From contig NZ_JACHIN010000008.1 in the NCBI RefSeq assembly GCF_014203235.1, positions 347,607-411,606 of the forward strand: 64,000 nucleotides of DNA. Reading direction: 5' to 3'. The position numbers and the translations under genes are program-made. The DNA comes from Nonomuraea endophytica (lineage in GTDB: Bacteria; Actinomycetota; Actinomycetes; Streptosporangiales; Streptosporangiaceae). Below, in pieces: positions 29,131 through 37,274 of this stretch (position 1 is its first letter; each line of letters starts with the position of its first letter). The notes below the pieces were generated by a model. That model had not been told where the DNA came from. It did not search any database and worked only from the letters and a program-made list of their open reading frames with translations.

Positions 29131-30873
29131 TCAGGAGCAGGCGGCGAGGATGCGGTCGGTCGCCTCGGCGAGCGGGATCTCTTCCTTGGTGCCGGACGCG
29201 CGGTCGCGCAGTTCCACCACGCCGGTGGACAGGCCGCGGCCGACCACCAGGATCGTCGGCAGGCCCAGCAGCTCCGCGTCCTTGAACTTGACGCCTGGCG
29301 ACACCCCGGCCCGGTCGTCGACCAGGACGCGCAGGCCCTTGGCGGTCAGTTCCTCGGCGAGCTGCAGGGCGACCTCGATCTGGTTCTCCTTGCCGGTGCC
29401 GACGATGTGCACGTCGGCCGGGGCCACCTCGCGCGGCCACACCAGGCCGAGCTGGTCGTGGGCCTGCTCGGCGATGACGGCCACGGCGCGGGAGACGCCG
29501 ATGCCGTAGGAGCCCATGGTGATGCGGATGGGCTTGCCGTCGGGGCCGAGGGCGTCGAGGCCGGCGGCGTCGGCGTACTTGCGGCCGAGCTGGAAGATGT
29601 GGCCGATCTCGATGCCGCGGTCGATGGACAGCTCGCTGCCGCAGCGCGGGCAGGCGTCGCCGGCGCGTACCTCGGCGGCCTCGATGGTGCCGTCGGGGGT
29701 GAAGTCGCGGCCGGCGACGACGTTGACGGCGTGCTTGCCGGGCTCGTTTGCGCCGGTGACCCAGGCGGTGCCGGTGACGACGCGGGGGTCGACCAGGTAG
29801 CGGATGCCGAGGTCCTTCAGGACCTGCGGGCCGATGTAGCCGCGGACCAGGCCGGGGTGCTTGGCGAAGTCCTCGGCCTCGAAGATCGCGGGCTCGCCGG
29901 GGGCCAGCGCGGCCTCCAGGCGCTTGAAGTCGACCTCGCGGTCGCCGGGGATGCCGACGATGAGCGTCTCGACCTTGTCGGAGCCGGGCGTGGTGATCTT
30001 GACGACGATGTTCTTGAGTGTGTCGGCGGCGGTGATCGACAGGCCGTGGACCGTGTTGACGTGGTCGACGAGGGTCTCGATCGTGGGGGTGTCCGGGGTG
30101 TCGAGCACCTGCTGGGCGCCGGCCCCGGCCACCGGGCGCGCGGCGGGCGCGGGGGTGGTGACGGCCTCGGCGTTGGCGGCGTAGCCGCAGGAGTGGCAGG
30201 CGACGAAGGTGTCCTCGCCGGTGGGCGTGGGGGCCAGGAACTCCTCGGAGGCCGATCCGCCCATGGCGCCGGACGTGGCGAAGACGATCTTGTAGCGGAT
30301 GCCGAGCCGGTCGAACGTCTTGATGTAGGCCTCGCGGTGCTGCTCGTAGGAGCGCTTGAGGCCGTCGTCGTCGAGGTCGAAGCTGTAGGAGTCCTTCATC
30401 AGGAACTCCCTGCCGCGCAGGATGCCGGCGCGGGGGCGGGCCTCGTCGCGGTACTTCGTCTGGATCTGGTAGAGCGTGACCGGGTAGTCCTTGTAGGAGG
30501 AGTATTCGCCCTTCACCATGTCGGCGAAGAGCTCCTCGTGGGTGGGGCCGAGCAGGTAGTCGGCGCCCTTGCGGTCCTTGAGGCGGAAGAGCGTGTCGCC
30601 GTACTCGGTCCAGCGGCCGGTGGCCTCGTAATACTCCCTGGGCAGCAGCGCGGGGAAGAGGACCTCCTGCCCGCCCATCTTGTTCATCTCGTCGCGGACG
30701 ATCGACTCGACGTTCTTGAGCACGTGCATGCCCAGGGGCAGCCAGGAGTAGATGCCGGGCGCGACGCGGCGGACGTAGCCGGCGCGGACCAGGAGCTTGT
30801 GGCTCGGGACTTCCGCGTCTGCCGGGTCGTCCCGCAGGGTGCGAAGAAACAACGACGACATGCGCAGCAACAC
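29131..30873 (-). CDS. proS: Prolyl-tRNA synthetase
   Basis: This is a class II synthetase of the bacterial type, 580 residues, with an inserted editing domain (about 220-400). Motifs include RVAPGIYSWLPLGMHVLKNV in part, YQIQTKYRDEARPRAGILRGREF in part (motif 2), and GIGVSRAVAVIAEQ (motif 3). The GTG at 30873 is favoured over the ATG four codons later because GGAG sits at a good distance. A zinc-like CHSCGYAAN and CPRCGSEL pair flanks the editing domain. Confidence 0.97.
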   Translation of the reverse strand: MLLRMSSLFLRTLRDDPADAEVPSHKLLVRAGYVRRVAPGIYSWLPLGMHVLKNVESIVRDEMNKMGGQEVLFPALLPREYYEATGRWTEYGDTLFRLKDRKGADYLLGPTHEELFADMVKGEYSSYKDYPVTLYQIQTKYRDEARPRAGILRGREFLMKDSYSFDLDDDGLKRSYEQHREAYIKTFDRLGIRYKIVFATSGAMGGSASEEFLAPTPTGEDTFVACHSCGYAANAEAVTTPAPAARPVAGAGAQQVLDTPDTPTIETLVDHVNTVHGLSITAADTLKNIVVKITTPGSDKVETLIVGIPGDREVDFKRLEAALAPGEPAIFEAEDFAKHPGLVRGYIGPQVLKDLGIRYLVDPRVVTGTAWVTGANEPGKHAVNVVAGRDFTPDGTIEAAEVRAGDACPRCGSELSIDRGIEIGHIFQLGRKYADAAGLDALGPDGKPIRITMGSYGIGVSRAVAVIAEQAHDQLGLVWPREVAPADVHIVGTGKENQIEVALQLAEELTAKGLRVLVDDRAGVSPGVKFKDAELLGLPTILVVGRGLSTGVVELRDRASGTKEEIPLAEATDRILAACS

Positions 30874-30967
30874 GGCTACTCCTTGCTCGAACCCGGAAGT
30901 GAAGGACTACAGGCTATCGACTCGGGGGGCCGCGTCGCGCGGGCTTGCCGCGCCGGCGCCTTCACAC

Positions 30968-31618
30968 TCAGGTCACGAAGAACGCGAAGACTCCCGCCAG
31001 CACGGCCGCGACCCCCAGCGCGCGCAGCCGTCCCACGGTGGTACGGCGCAGCCACAGCACGGCCACGACGGTCAGCACGCCGACGACGACGGCGGGGACC
31101 GGCCAGAACGTGGCCCCGGTGTCGAGGAACCCGGGCGTCGCCCGGTCGATGACGTCGGCCAGCACCAGGGCGCCGATGCCGCCGGCGGCCAGGTCGCCCC
31201 AGAGGTCGGACCTGCGGGTGAGGTAGCCGAGCATGCCCAGGCCGACGAGCAGCACGAGCAGCACGTTCAGCGCGACGGGCCCGCCGCCGACGACGTCGAT
31301 GTTGAAGCGGCCCTGGAGCGCGCTGCCGCCCATGGCGGCCACCAGCGACGAGACGGTCGCGAGGAACGTGGTCAGCAGCGCCCATCCGAGCCCGGTGCTC
31401 GTGGCGCCGAGCGTGATGGTCAGCGCGAGGTAGACGTACGGGTCGTAGAGGTCGGAGAGCAGGGCGGGCGCGTTGTCGACGGCGAACATGCCGAGAAGTC
31501 CGACGGCCAGTCCCCCGAGGAAGGCCGCGAGTACATGGCGTTCGATGCCGCGCTGTCGCCGGTCGTACTCGGCGAAGTCGGCATAGTCGACGGCGCTCGT
31601 CTTCTTCTCCATCTCCAT
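30968..31618 (-). CDS. Multi-pass membrane protein, function unknown
   Basis: The 216-residue protein has about six transmembrane helices after a charged cytoplasmic N terminus (MEMEKKTSAVDYADFAEYDR). No enzymatic motif is seen. The ATG at 31618 is preceded by a GGGTGG-like RBS. The first hydrophobic segments contain LGGLAVGLLGM and ITLGATSTGLGWALL. It is divergent from the acyl-CoA dehydrogenase at 31749 and could be influenced by the palindrome at 31697. Confidence 0.7.
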   Translation of the reverse strand: MEMEKKTSAVDYADFAEYDRRQRGIERHVLAAFLGGLAVGLLGMFAVDNAPALLSDLYDPYVYLALTITLGATSTGLGWALLTTFLATVSSLVAAMGGSALQGRFNIDVVGGGPVALNVLLVLLVGLGMLGYLTRRSDLWGDLAAGGIGALVLADVIDRATPGFLDTGATFWPVPAVVVGVLTVVAVLWLRRTTVGRLRALGVAAVLAGVFAFFVT

Positions 31619-31696
31619 TCCCAGGCCACCCTTTCCCCCAGTAACCACTAAAGGCGGCCATTACTCACAGTATGCGGACTTACAGAAAAGGCAAAA

Positions 31697-31710
31697 TTCG
31701 GTCAACCGAA
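31697..31710. promoter_or_regulatory. Palindrome TTCGGTCAACCGAA
   Basis: This is a perfect inverted repeat (TTCGGT/ACCGAA, two-base centre) between the divergent membrane-protein gene and the acyl-CoA dehydrogenase. It lies 11 bases upstream of the KstR2-like site. It looks like an operator for another regulator; which one is unknown. Confidence 0.5.
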
Positions 31711-31721
31711 GTTAACGGCGA

Positions 31722-31735
31722 AGCAAGTGCTTGGT
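31722..31735. promoter_or_regulatory. KstR2-like operator
   Basis: AGCAAGTGCTTGGT matches the mycobacterial KstR2 palindrome AnCAAGnnCTTGnT at every fixed position. It sits 14 bases before the acyl-CoA dehydrogenase ATG. The identification is by motif comparison from memory. Confidence 0.7.
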
Positions 31736-31748
31736 TAGTCTGTGGGGC

Positions 31749-32684
31749 ATGGATCTGCTGCGTGACACCGTCCACTCGTACCTGTCCCGCCGCCCGTCCG
31801 CGTCGTGGGCGGACTTCGCGCGGGAGCTCGGCGTCGCGGGGCTGGCCGTGCCCGAGGAGTACGGCGGGGCGGGCGGCGGGCCGGAGGAGGTCGCCGCCGT
31901 GGCGTGGGAGGTGGGGCGGGCGCTGTCGGCGCAGCCGTTCCTGCAGACGGCGGTGCTGGCGGTGGCGGCGCTCAGGCTCGACGGGAACGCGGCGGCCCGT
32001 GCGCGGCTGCTACCGGTGCTGGCCGAGGGGGCGATGAGCGCGACTGTTGTGTTCGGCTCGGAGTTGTCCCTGGAGGACGGGCTGCTGACCGGCGAGGCGC
32101 CTCATGTCCTGGACGGGGAACTGGTGCTCGTCTACGCCGGTGGGCAGCTGGTCGAGGCCCGGCCCTCGGTGCGGGAGCCGTACCTGACCATGGACCTCAC
32201 GCGCCCCCTGACCAGGCTCGTCTTCGAGCGGACGCCCGCCACCGGCCTTGGCCCCGACCAGCACGAGGAGGCGGTCCGGGCGCTCGGCGTCGCGGCGCTC
32301 GCCGCCGAGCAGGCGGGCGGGGCCGAGCGGTGCCTGGAGGCGGCGGTGGAGTACGCGAAGCAGCGGCGGCAGTTCGGGCGGCCGATCGGGTCGTTCCAGG
32401 CGATCAAGCACAAGCTGGCCGACGTGGCGCTGCTGGTGGAGTCGGCCAGGTCGGCGGCGCTGGCGGCGCACGAGTCGGCCGTGAACGCCGCCGTCGCCGG
32501 GGCCTACTGCGGCGACGCCTATCTACGGGCGGCCGGGGAGAACATCCAGGTCCACGGCGGCATCGGGATCACGTGGGAGCATGACGCCCACCGCTTTCTC
32601 AAGCGCGCCACCTCCGACGCCCAGCTCTTCCGCAGCCCGCGGGGGCATCGCGAGGAGCTGGCCGCGCACGTGTTCGGCGGTTAG
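31749..32684 (+). CDS. Short acyl-CoA dehydrogenase (FadE32/FadE33-like)
   Basis: The 311-residue protein is about 70 residues shorter than ordinary acyl-CoA dehydrogenases. It keeps the family ends: LAVPEEYGGAGGG, then YAKQRRQFGRPIGSFQAIKHKLAD and VHGGIGITWEHDAHRFLKRA in part. Mycobacterial FadE32 and FadE33 have this size and work as one half of an alpha2beta2 enzyme in degradation of the last steroid ring. A KstR2-like operator lies just upstream, supporting that role. The partner subunit is not in the window. ATG at 31749. Confidence 0.8.
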   Translation: MDLLRDTVHSYLSRRPSASWADFARELGVAGLAVPEEYGGAGGGPEEVAAVAWEVGRALSAQPFLQTAVLAVAALRLDGNAAARARLLPVLAEGAMSATVVFGSELSLEDGLLTGEAPHVLDGELVLVYAGGQLVEARPSVREPYLTMDLTRPLTRLVFERTPATGLGPDQHEEAVRALGVAALAAEQAGGAERCLEAAVEYAKQRRQFGRPIGSFQAIKHKLADVALLVESARSAALAAHESAVNAAVAGAYCGDAYLRAAGENIQVHGGIGITWEHDAHRFLKRATSDAQLFRSPRGHREELAAHVFGG

Positions 32685-33127
32685 CCGCCGAGGAGCTCTT
32701 CCCAGGGCTGGCGGGCGTTGGTGCGGCGGGTGGTGTCGAGGGCCTCGGCCAGGCGCCAGAAGCCGGGGCGCACGTGCACGCGGGCCGAGCCCATGGGGTC
32801 GACGGCGTGGAGTTCGAAGCGGACGCCCATGACGTCCAGGATGGCCGAGGCGTTGCCGCCGGGACCGGCCACCGTGACCAGGCTGCCGTCGAAGTCGGGG
32901 TCGCGGACGTGCTCGGCGAGCAGCGCGGCGACCTCGGCGGCGTAGGGGCCGTCGCGCCACTCGATGTGCCAGCTGTGGTCGGCGCCGCGCCACCAGGTCA
33001 GGTCGCGGCAGGCCTCGATGAAGTCCGCCTTGGTGGCCAGGACCGCCATGACCCGGCCGAACGCCTCGTAGCGGCGCGCGCTGGAAAGCTCGTCGTCGCT
33101 CGACCGAGTCCGGCGGAAACCCCTCAT
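32681..33127 (-). CDS. Hypothetical protein
   Basis: This is 148 residues from the ATG at 33127; the frame is open further upstream. The protein is soluble, with DLTWWRGADHSWHIEWRDG and a core VTVAGPGGNASAILDVMG. I do not recognise the family. Its 3' end overlaps the dehydrogenase stop by four bases (convergent), and no clear RBS is present. Confidence 0.55.
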   Translation of the reverse strand: MRGFRRTRSSDDELSSARRYEAFGRVMAVLATKADFIEACRDLTWWRGADHSWHIEWRDGPYAAEVAALLAEHVRDPDFDGSLVTVAGPGGNASAILDVMGVRFELHAVDPMGSARVHVRPGFWRLAEALDTTRRTNARQPWEELLGG

Positions 33128-33268
33128 GTCTGGGAGCGTGCCATCTTTCTGCCGCCGCAGCGCGTGCTTTCGCCTCACGATCACCCACTCTGATCGCCGT
33201 ACCACGTATCCCGCAAGTCCCGGACGCACGGCCGCACTTCCCGCCGGACAGCCGCCCTGATAGTCTCT

Positions 33269-33286
33269 ACCAAGCGAGCGCTTGGT
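33269..33286. promoter_or_regulatory. KstR2-like operator before the LLM gene
   Basis: ACCAAGCGAGCGCTTGGT is a palindrome with 8-bp arms and a two-base centre. Read as the 14-base KstR2 motif (33273-33286), it has one mismatch. It lies 16 bases before the LLM start, at a position suited to block transcription. Confidence 0.65.
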
Positions 33287-33301
33287 TTACTTGGAGGATG
33301 G

Positions 33302-34348
33302 ATGCGGATCAGCCTCGGTTACGAACTGGAGGTTCGCGGGCGTACCCGCGAGGTCGAGCAGCAGGCGTTCCGGAATGTGATCGACCAGGTGGTCCTGGGC
33401 GATCAGCTGGGCTTCGACACGGCCTGGTTCGTCGAACACCACTTCACCAGGGGTTTCTCCCACTCCTCCGCGCCGGATCTGGTGCTGGCCGCGATCTCTC
33501 AGCGCACCGAGCGGATCCACCTGGGGCTGGGCGTGGTGCTGCTGCCCTTCCAGTCGCCCATCCGTACGGCGGAGCGCGTGGCCACCCTCGACGTCCTGAG
33601 CGGCGGCCGGGTGGAGTTCGGGACCGGCCGCGGCGCCTCGCCGCTGGAGTACCAGGCGTTCCAGAAGCCGTTCGAGAAGTCGCGGCAGATCTGGGAGGAC
33701 TCCCTGGAGGCCACGCTGGCCATCTGGCAGGCGGACGGCGAACCGGTCACCCGGTCGAACGAGTTCTTCGAGATTCCGGACGTGTCCGTGTACCCGCGAC
33801 CGGTTCAGGAGCCGTATCCGAGGGTGTGGGTGGCGTCCACGTCCCTGGAGGGCTACCTGGCGGCCGCCAAGCACGGCTACAACCTGCTCGGGATGACGAT
33901 GCTCAAGGGCATCGACGACGTCGCCGCCGACATCGCGAAGTATCGGGAGTGTCTGGCCGACAATGGGTTCGACCCCGCCAGCCGGCGGGTGGCGCTGATG
34001 ATCCCCTGGTACGTGGGACAGGCGCGGGACGAGGCGGCCGACGCCGTGCTCTGGTACATCCGGCGCCAGGTCAACCTGGTCACGCCGCCCGACTACTACG
34101 ACGCCCGCCACGCCACCCACCGCGTGCTCGGACAGCTCGCGGCCGGCATGCCGCCGGAGGAGGCCATGGCGACGCTGCGCGAGCACCTCATGGTCGTGGT
34201 GGACGACGTGGAGGGCTCACGCAAGGCGGTCGCGCGCATCGCCGAGGCCGGCGCCACCGACCTGATCCTGCAGTGCCAGGTGGGCGGGCTGGCGCATCCG
34301 CTGGTCACGGAGTCGATGCGCACGTTCATGGCCGAGGTGGTGCGCTGA
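33302..34348 (+). CDS. LLM (luciferase-like) flavin-dependent oxidoreductase
   Basis: The 348-residue protein is a TIM-barrel luciferase-like monooxygenase. It opens MRISLGYELEVRG, with GFDTAWFVEHHF, RIHLGLGVVLLPFQSPIRTAERVATLD in part, and GRVEFGTGRG. Family members use reduced FMN or F420. Preceded by a KstR2-like operator and followed by the PaaK-like and FadD3-like genes, it probably acts in steroid catabolism. A flavin reductase under a similar operator at 48.3 kb could supply FMNH2. GGAGG lies four bases upstream. Confidence 0.85.
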   Translation: MRISLGYELEVRGRTREVEQQAFRNVIDQVVLGDQLGFDTAWFVEHHFTRGFSHSSAPDLVLAAISQRTERIHLGLGVVLLPFQSPIRTAERVATLDVLSGGRVEFGTGRGASPLEYQAFQKPFEKSRQIWEDSLEATLAIWQADGEPVTRSNEFFEIPDVSVYPRPVQEPYPRVWVASTSLEGYLAAAKHGYNLLGMTMLKGIDDVAADIAKYRECLADNGFDPASRRVALMIPWYVGQARDEAADAVLWYIRRQVNLVTPPDYYDARHATHRVLGQLAAGMPPEEAMATLREHLMVVVDDVEGSRKAVARIAEAGATDLILQCQVGGLAHPLVTESMRTFMAEVVR

Positions 34349-34390
34349 TGCGCCGCGAAGGTCTCGTGGAAGGGATGGGGGTGGCCTTCG

Positions 34391-35437
34391 ATGCGATGGC
34401 TCACACGTGACGACCTGGGCGCCGCCGGGCGGTCGGCGTCCGGGCTGCTGGTGGTCTCGCCGGACGCGGCGAGCGTGTTCCCGCTCGGGCCCGGGGAGCG
34501 CGCGGACGCCGCCGCGATGACCGGGGCGGCACTCAAGGCCGCGGGCGTCAGTGCCCGGGACCGTGTGGTGGTGGCGCTGGCCGAACCGGCCGGCGCGCTG
34601 TGGGCCGGAGCCGCGGCCGACGTGGCCGGGGCCGCCGCCTCGGTCGGGCCCAGAGGGCGGATGCGGCTGCACCACGCGCTCACCTCGGTCGGGGCCACCG
34701 CGCTGGTGGCGACGCCGACCGGGGCCATGGACTTCCTGGCCCGCCTGCACCTGGAGTTCCTGCTGGACCCGCTGGATCTGGGGCTGCGCACGATCGTGCT
34801 GACGGGTGAGAACGCCGCCAAGCGGACGATGGCGTATCTGGCCAAGGAGTTCGACGCCGAGGTGACCGAGGTCTATGCGAGCCCGTTCACCGGGGCCGCG
34901 CTGGCCTGCCGTACCGCCGAAGAAGAGCCTTTCGTGCCGCTGGCGGAGGGGATCCTCGGGCTGGCGGCGCTGGGCAAGGACGCCCTCGATCCGGACGAGG
35001 GTGAGCTCGCCGAGGTGGTGATCACGCCGCGCGGGCACGCCGCGCTGGGTGACGCGGTGCTGCGTACCGGGCAGGTGTCGCGGGGCGGGCTCGCGCCCGC
35101 GCACACGGTCGGCGAGCACGTGCTGGTGCGCGGGGTGTGGGTGTCGCTGCTCCGGATCCAGAAGGCGCTGGCCAAGGTGGACGGGGTGTCGGGCTGGAAG
35201 CTGACGGTCAGCCGCCAGGGCACGCTGGACGCCGCCGTGCTGACCGTCAGCTTCAACCGGGCGAGCCTGGTCAAGAACCCGATGTGGAAGTCGCGCATCC
35301 AGCAGGCCATCCACGGGCTGACGCCGGTGCAGATCGGGGTGGAGGTGGCGCCCGAGGTGTCGGAGGCCGTCACGCCCGGTGTCGTGGAGGACCAGCGCGG
35401 CCATCACCTGGGCCGTGATCGCAGCCTGGCCGGCTGA
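34391..35437 (+). CDS. Degenerate PaaK-like adenylate-forming protein
   Basis: The 348-residue protein resembles phenylacetate-CoA ligase in its central and C-terminal parts (GLRTIVLTGENAAKRTMAYL; RGVWVSLLRIQKALAKVDGV). Several residues needed for adenylation are missing. There is no Ser/Thr-rich P-loop (SSGTTG), the YGLSE motif reads YASPF, and the RTGD motif reads LRTGQ. It may be a scaffold or regulator rather than a ligase. It lies 42 bases after the LLM gene and nine bases before the FadD3-like gene, in one operon. Confidence 0.65.
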   Translation: MRWLTRDDLGAAGRSASGLLVVSPDAASVFPLGPGERADAAAMTGAALKAAGVSARDRVVVALAEPAGALWAGAAADVAGAAASVGPRGRMRLHHALTSVGATALVATPTGAMDFLARLHLEFLLDPLDLGLRTIVLTGENAAKRTMAYLAKEFDAEVTEVYASPFTGAALACRTAEEEPFVPLAEGILGLAALGKDALDPDEGELAEVVITPRGHAALGDAVLRTGQVSRGGLAPAHTVGEHVLVRGVWVSLLRIQKALAKVDGVSGWKLTVSRQGTLDAAVLTVSFNRASLVKNPMWKSRIQQAIHGLTPVQIGVEVAPEVSEAVTPGVVEDQRGHHLGRDRSLAG

Positions 35438-35446
35438 GGAGGCGCG

Positions 35447-37021
35447 ATGGAGAGTGTGCCCGGCTGGGGGACGCTCCCCCGCATGCTGCGCGCGCAGGCC
35501 GCCGCGTATCCGGACACCCTCGTGGTGGACGGGCCGGTCCGCCTCACCCTGCGCGAGCTGCGCGAACAGGCCGCCGCCGTGGCGCGCGGCCTGATGGCGC
35601 TGGGTGTCGGGCCCGGCGACCGCGTGGCGGTGTGGGGGATCAACGACGCCGCGTGGGTCGTGCACGCGTTCGGCGTCTGGGACGCGGGCGCGGTGATCGT
35701 GCCGCTCTCCTCCCGGTACAAGGGGTTCGAGGCCGCGGAGATCATCGCCAAGACGGGCGCGGAGGTGCTGGTCACCGGTCCTGGCGCGGGCGGCGCGGTG
35801 CTGGCCGATCTCCTGCCGCCCCTGCCGGTCCTGCGCCACGTGATCGTCCCCGACGGGGTACGGCGGGCCGCCACGCTGACCGCCTCCGAGCTCGCCGCCA
35901 CCGGCGAGGGCGACACCGGCGAGCGCGACGTCGAGGCCAGGGCGCTGGCCGTGAAGCCGGACGACCTGTGCGAGATCATGTCCACCTCCGGCACCACCGG
36001 CACCCCCAAGGGCGTCATGCTCGACCACGCCCAGGTGTTGCGCGGCTACTGGGACTGGGCCGAGATCGTCACCCTGGGCCCGGACGACCGCTATCCGGTG
36101 ATCGCGCCGTTCAACCATGGCTTCGGGCTCAACGCCGGGCTGATCGCCTGTGTCCTGCGCCGGGCGACGATGATGCCGGTCGGGGTGTTCACCCCCGATG
36201 CCCTGATGGCGCTGGTGGAGTCGGGGAAGGTGAGCATTCTGGCGGGTCCGCCCACGTTGTTCGCCCGGCTGCTGGACGAGCTCGACCGCCGCGACTGGGA
36301 CGTCTCGTCGCTGAGGGTGGCGATCTGCGGGGCGGCGTCGGTCCCGGCAACGCTGATCACCCGGCTGGTCGAGCGGGTGGGGCTGGAGCGCATGATCAAC
36401 GCCTACGGGCTCATGGAGGGCACGGTCGTGTCGATGACCCGGGCCGGCGACCCGATCGAGGTGATCGCGACGACCACCGGACGGGCGGTGCCGGGCATCG
36501 AGGTGAAGATCGTCGACCTGGAGGGCAAGGAGGTGCCGGCCGGGGAGCGGGGCGAGGTCCTGCAGCGCGGGTACGGGGTGATGCGGGGCTACTGGGGCGA
36601 GCCGGGCAAGACGGCGGAGGCGATCGACGCCGGCGGTTGGCTGCACACCGGCGACGTCGGCGTGCTGGACGAGGCGGGCAACCTCAGCATCGTGGACAGG
36701 AAGAAGGAGCTGTTCATCGTCAACGGCTTCAACGTCTCGCCCGCCGAGGTCGAGGCGCTGCTGCTGCGGGAGGGATCGCTGGCGCAGGCCGCGGTGGTCG
36801 GGGTGCCGGACGACGACTCCGGCGAGGTGGGGTGGGCGTTCGTGGTGCCGCGTTCCGGCGTGCGGGTGGACGGCGAGGAGCTGCGGGCGTGGGCGCGGGA
36901 GAACATGTCCAACTTCAAGGTGCCGAAGCGGGTGATCGTGGTGGAGGAGCTGCCCGCCAACCCGAACGGCAAGACCGACAAGATCGCCCTCCGCCGGATG
37001 GCCGCCGGAGATATTTCCTGA
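35447..37021 (+). CDS. fadD3: Acyl-CoA synthetase, FadD3-like (HIP-CoA ligase)
   Basis: This 524-residue ANL-family ligase has the intact P-loop TSGTTGTPKGV (from 180), AYGLMEGTV, GWLHTGDVG and the C-terminal catalytic Lys in NPNGKTDK. Similarity to mycobacterial FadD3 is seen in PFNHGFGLNAGLIACV, GPPTLFARLLD and IVNGFNVSPAEVEALL. FadD3 activates the steroid C/D-ring intermediate HIP with CoA. It is the third gene of an operon behind a KstR2-like operator. GAGGAGG precedes the ATG. Orthology is inferred from context and remembered sequence, so other short-chain ligases remain possible. Confidence 0.78.
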   Translation: MESVPGWGTLPRMLRAQAAAYPDTLVVDGPVRLTLRELREQAAAVARGLMALGVGPGDRVAVWGINDAAWVVHAFGVWDAGAVIVPLSSRYKGFEAAEIIAKTGAEVLVTGPGAGGAVLADLLPPLPVLRHVIVPDGVRRAATLTASELAATGEGDTGERDVEARALAVKPDDLCEIMSTSGTTGTPKGVMLDHAQVLRGYWDWAEIVTLGPDDRYPVIAPFNHGFGLNAGLIACVLRRATMMPVGVFTPDALMALVESGKVSILAGPPTLFARLLDELDRRDWDVSSLRVAICGAASVPATLITRLVERVGLERMINAYGLMEGTVVSMTRAGDPIEVIATTTGRAVPGIEVKIVDLEGKEVPAGERGEVLQRGYGVMRGYWGEPGKTAEAIDAGGWLHTGDVGVLDEAGNLSIVDRKKELFIVNGFNVSPAEVEALLLREGSLAQAAVVGVPDDDSGEVGWAFVVPRSGVRVDGEELRAWARENMSNFKVPKRVIVVEELPANPNGKTDKIALRRMAAGDIS

Positions 37022-37274
37022 CCTGCGGTTTCAGTCGCGCTCGCCGGACTTTCGCGACTTAGGGTGGAAGCGCGCCGCCTGCCTCTGGGCGGTGCGCGGA
37101 TCCGTCGCAACCGCTACGTTGACACCGAGGCCGCGCTCGGGATCACTCGATCCGTGCCGGAATTGCGGGTGTTCGCGAAAGATGGGTTCGTACGCACGAG
37201 TGACCGGGGATACCTCGTTGAGGTTGGCCGGTCGCACCTACTAGGACGTGTCCCCCGCTCCTGAGGAGGCAGGC

